From contig CP154954.1 in the NCBI GenBank assembly GCA_039621445.1, positions 77,944,073 through 78,008,072 on the forward strand: a stretch of 64,000 bases of DNA. The letters run 5' to 3'. The DNA comes from Euglena gracilis (lineage: Eukaryota > Euglenida > Euglenophyceae > Euglenales). A program made the translations under genes and the position numbers. Below, one piece after another: positions 62,122-64,000 of this stretch (the stretch's first letter is position 1; each line of letters starts with the position of its first letter). The notes below the pieces were generated by a model that worked only from the letters and a program-made list of their open reading frames with translations, was not told the DNA's origin and did not search any database.

Positions 62122-64000
62122 GTGTGTGTCTACATGGGGTATCTCCCCGCTTGTAGCGTTAGTCAACCAAAGCTTTCAGCCGTGTTGCACTTCCAGGTTT
62201 TCACAGCCCTTTTCAGCTTTTTTTGCAGCTTTTTTCCTGTGTTTGTTGCTGCTGCTGCTGCTGTTGTTGTTCTTGTTGGTGCTGTCTTTTTCCAGATTTT
62301 TGAGCTGTCCTTCTGCCTGTCCCCCCAAGAGTTCAACGTAAGGAGGGTGTCACAGCTGTGGGATGGGGTGTCTCCCCCAAGGGTTTGATACAAGGAGGGC
62401 CCATGGCTTTGGGGGGGGTACCCTTTTGGTGGGGGTATACCCCCTTCTGCCCTTCCTTGACCGCAAGGGTTCGCCCCCCCCCCCACCTGCCAAGGGGTGC
62501 AGCTTAACCCCAGGGGGGCGGTGTACGGCCCAGAAGGCTTCAGATTCCTTTTGGCTTGAAATGCCTGCCAATAGGAGGTTTTTTTTCCAGCCTTTGGTTT
62601 CTGAAGGTAGAAACACCTTTTCCTAATGGCAGGGCAGGCCCCACAAGAGCAATGGAAAGTAGAAATGCACAATTAACCGGGACCCCCCTGAAAAGGCCAA
62701 TTTTTCCCCCACCGGTGCGAAAATAATATTTTTTTGTTGAAAAAGTGCCCAAATTGGTATTCTGGGTTGATTGTGGAGTTTGGAGCCTGGCGTTTCGCCC
62801 CTGGCCATGAATCCTTTCACTTTGTTCGCTTAGATGCAGTGAGGGTCCAGACCACACCCAAGAAATGTGTGTTTTTGAATACTTGCAATGGGTTCGTGCC
62901 ATAAAATCATTTAGTCACTGGCCGACCGCTCCCCCCCCCCCCCCCCCGCGCCCCCGGGGGGCTGTGTGACTGGTTTTCTCTGAGTGACTGACTACTTTTT
63001 GACCTGGACCCCCCCCCCCCGCAGGGGGTGGTCCACCTGGGGGTAGTGACGGACTGGTTTTCCGAAAAAAAGGTGTGACTGGGTTCTTTTGGAAGATGGG
63101 AAGTGACCCCACATCACCACGGGGGTCAGCAAAAAATCGAATGGTTTGTGGCCTGAATGCTTGCAATGGATTGGGAGGGGAGGGTTCCCAAGCATACATC
63201 TCTCTAAGGTTTTGCGAACCCCCGGGGGGGGGGGCGGCTGCAGCCAGCCCCGATTTGGGCCCAGCCCAGCCGCAGCAGCCCCCCCCCCCCCGGCGGGGGC
63301 GCTGCTAGCCCTAGCTAGCCAGCCCCTTTTGGGGGGTCCAGCCCAAAATTTTTCGGCGCAAAGCGCCGAAATTTTTTGAAAAACTGTGTTCAAAAGTGGC
63401 CAAAAATGGGGTTTGGGGGGCGTTTGGGGCATTTTTGGGGGGTTTCAGATGCATCATTTTTTTCAAAACTGTGTTTTGCAGGTCATTTTTGGGCATTTTT
63501 CCGATTTCAGTCCAGCTCGCCCCGGTTCGGGTCCAGCCGGGGTCCAGCCCCCCCCCCCCCCCCGGGGGGGGCGTGCTAGCCAGCCCAAATTTCTAGCCAC
63601 CCCCACTTTATAGCCCTAGCCCACCCCCCCCCCCCCCCCCCCGGGGTCCTTAAAGAGATGTATGTTCCCAAGTGGCCACACCATGGCACAATAGCCTGTT
63701 CTGTGAGCAGCCTTTTCCTGTGGCAGCGGGGGGGGGGTCAGGAGGAATAACACCAGAGTTACTCACCCGGCCAGGGGGAGCAACAAAAGAGTACTGGTGT
63801 AAGGGATCCCTGACCACTCACCACCCAACTGGGCCAGAAGCGAAGTTAGCGCCGGCCATAAACAGACAAGAAGCCTTGGTGCAACTGAGGGGGGGGGTCG
63901 ATAGAAGGGCAGGGAGGGAGGTCGGACCCCCCTCTGGGGGACAGCAAATTAGTATTTGCAAGCCCTCCCAAGCTCCAAAGGTGCTTGCTGTGTTCTGTCA
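62122..64000. other. Non-coding to the window end
   Basis: 62225-62290 is rich in TGC and TTG units. 62920-63110 repeats the C-run/GACTG units of 52 kb. 63220-63640 is dense in C-run/G-run foldbacks with GCTAGC pieces. 63640-64000 shows nothing. Confidence 0.4.

Overview
Eukaryotic nuclear DNA from a large, repeat-rich genome. Evidence: chromodomain Ty3/Gypsy and DIRS-type tyrosine-recombinase retroelements, hAT-like sequences, long compound microsatellites, and GC-rich exon-like islands bounded by AG and GT far apart in non-coding DNA. All readable domains fit the standard genetic code. A protist or alga seems most likely, but I cannot name the organism. No bacterial-type gene, CRISPR array, rRNA or tRNA gene was seen.

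Region 1 (1-33.9 kb) is a nest of retrotransposons. DIRS-1 (+, cut by the left window edge) runs to about 2.8 kb. DIRS-2 (+) starts next to it and is split in its methyltransferase-like domain by a 26.7-kb LTR element, GypA (-, 5538-32230), which has 411-bp LTRs and a 5-bp target duplication with one mismatch. GypA is itself split inside integrase by GypB (+, 11988-25785), with ~430-bp LTRs, a perfect GGTAC target duplication, an initiator-Met-like primer site and a polypurine tract. GypB reads LTR, gag, zinc-knuckle gag, protease, (methyltransferase-like)-RT-RNase H-integrase, then a Pro-rich/Cys-rich accessory ORF in the env position. GypA carries the same accessory ORF. Between GypA gag and RNase H lies a cluster of three methyltransferase-like ORFs (26.4-31.2 kb).

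Region 2 (34-42.6 kb) holds a decayed hAT-like transposase, a third DIRS copy (-), truncated 5' ends of a GypB-like and a GypA-like element (-), GC-rich repeats, an AC/GC microsatellite and two DIRS terminal-repeat pieces, one of them a 34-bp near-perfect hairpin.

Region 3 (42.6-64 kb) is mostly non-coding: C-run/G-run foldbacks, hAT-type MITEs with 8-bp target duplications, a dispersed repeat family and a 580-bp CTAT/CTGT microsatellite. Spaced through it on the + strand are four exon-like islands coding for the same short Cys-Cys/Cys-Cys motif, plus several Ser/Pro-rich islands. They may be exons of one long-intron host gene.

Most retroelement frames are broken, often at G or C homopolymers, so some breaks may be sequencing errors. 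The signals I rate highest are the excess of short perfect hairpins throughout the Gypsy elements (LTRs included), the conserved accessory Cys-rich ORF, and a methyltransferase-like module that appears in three different retroelement contexts.
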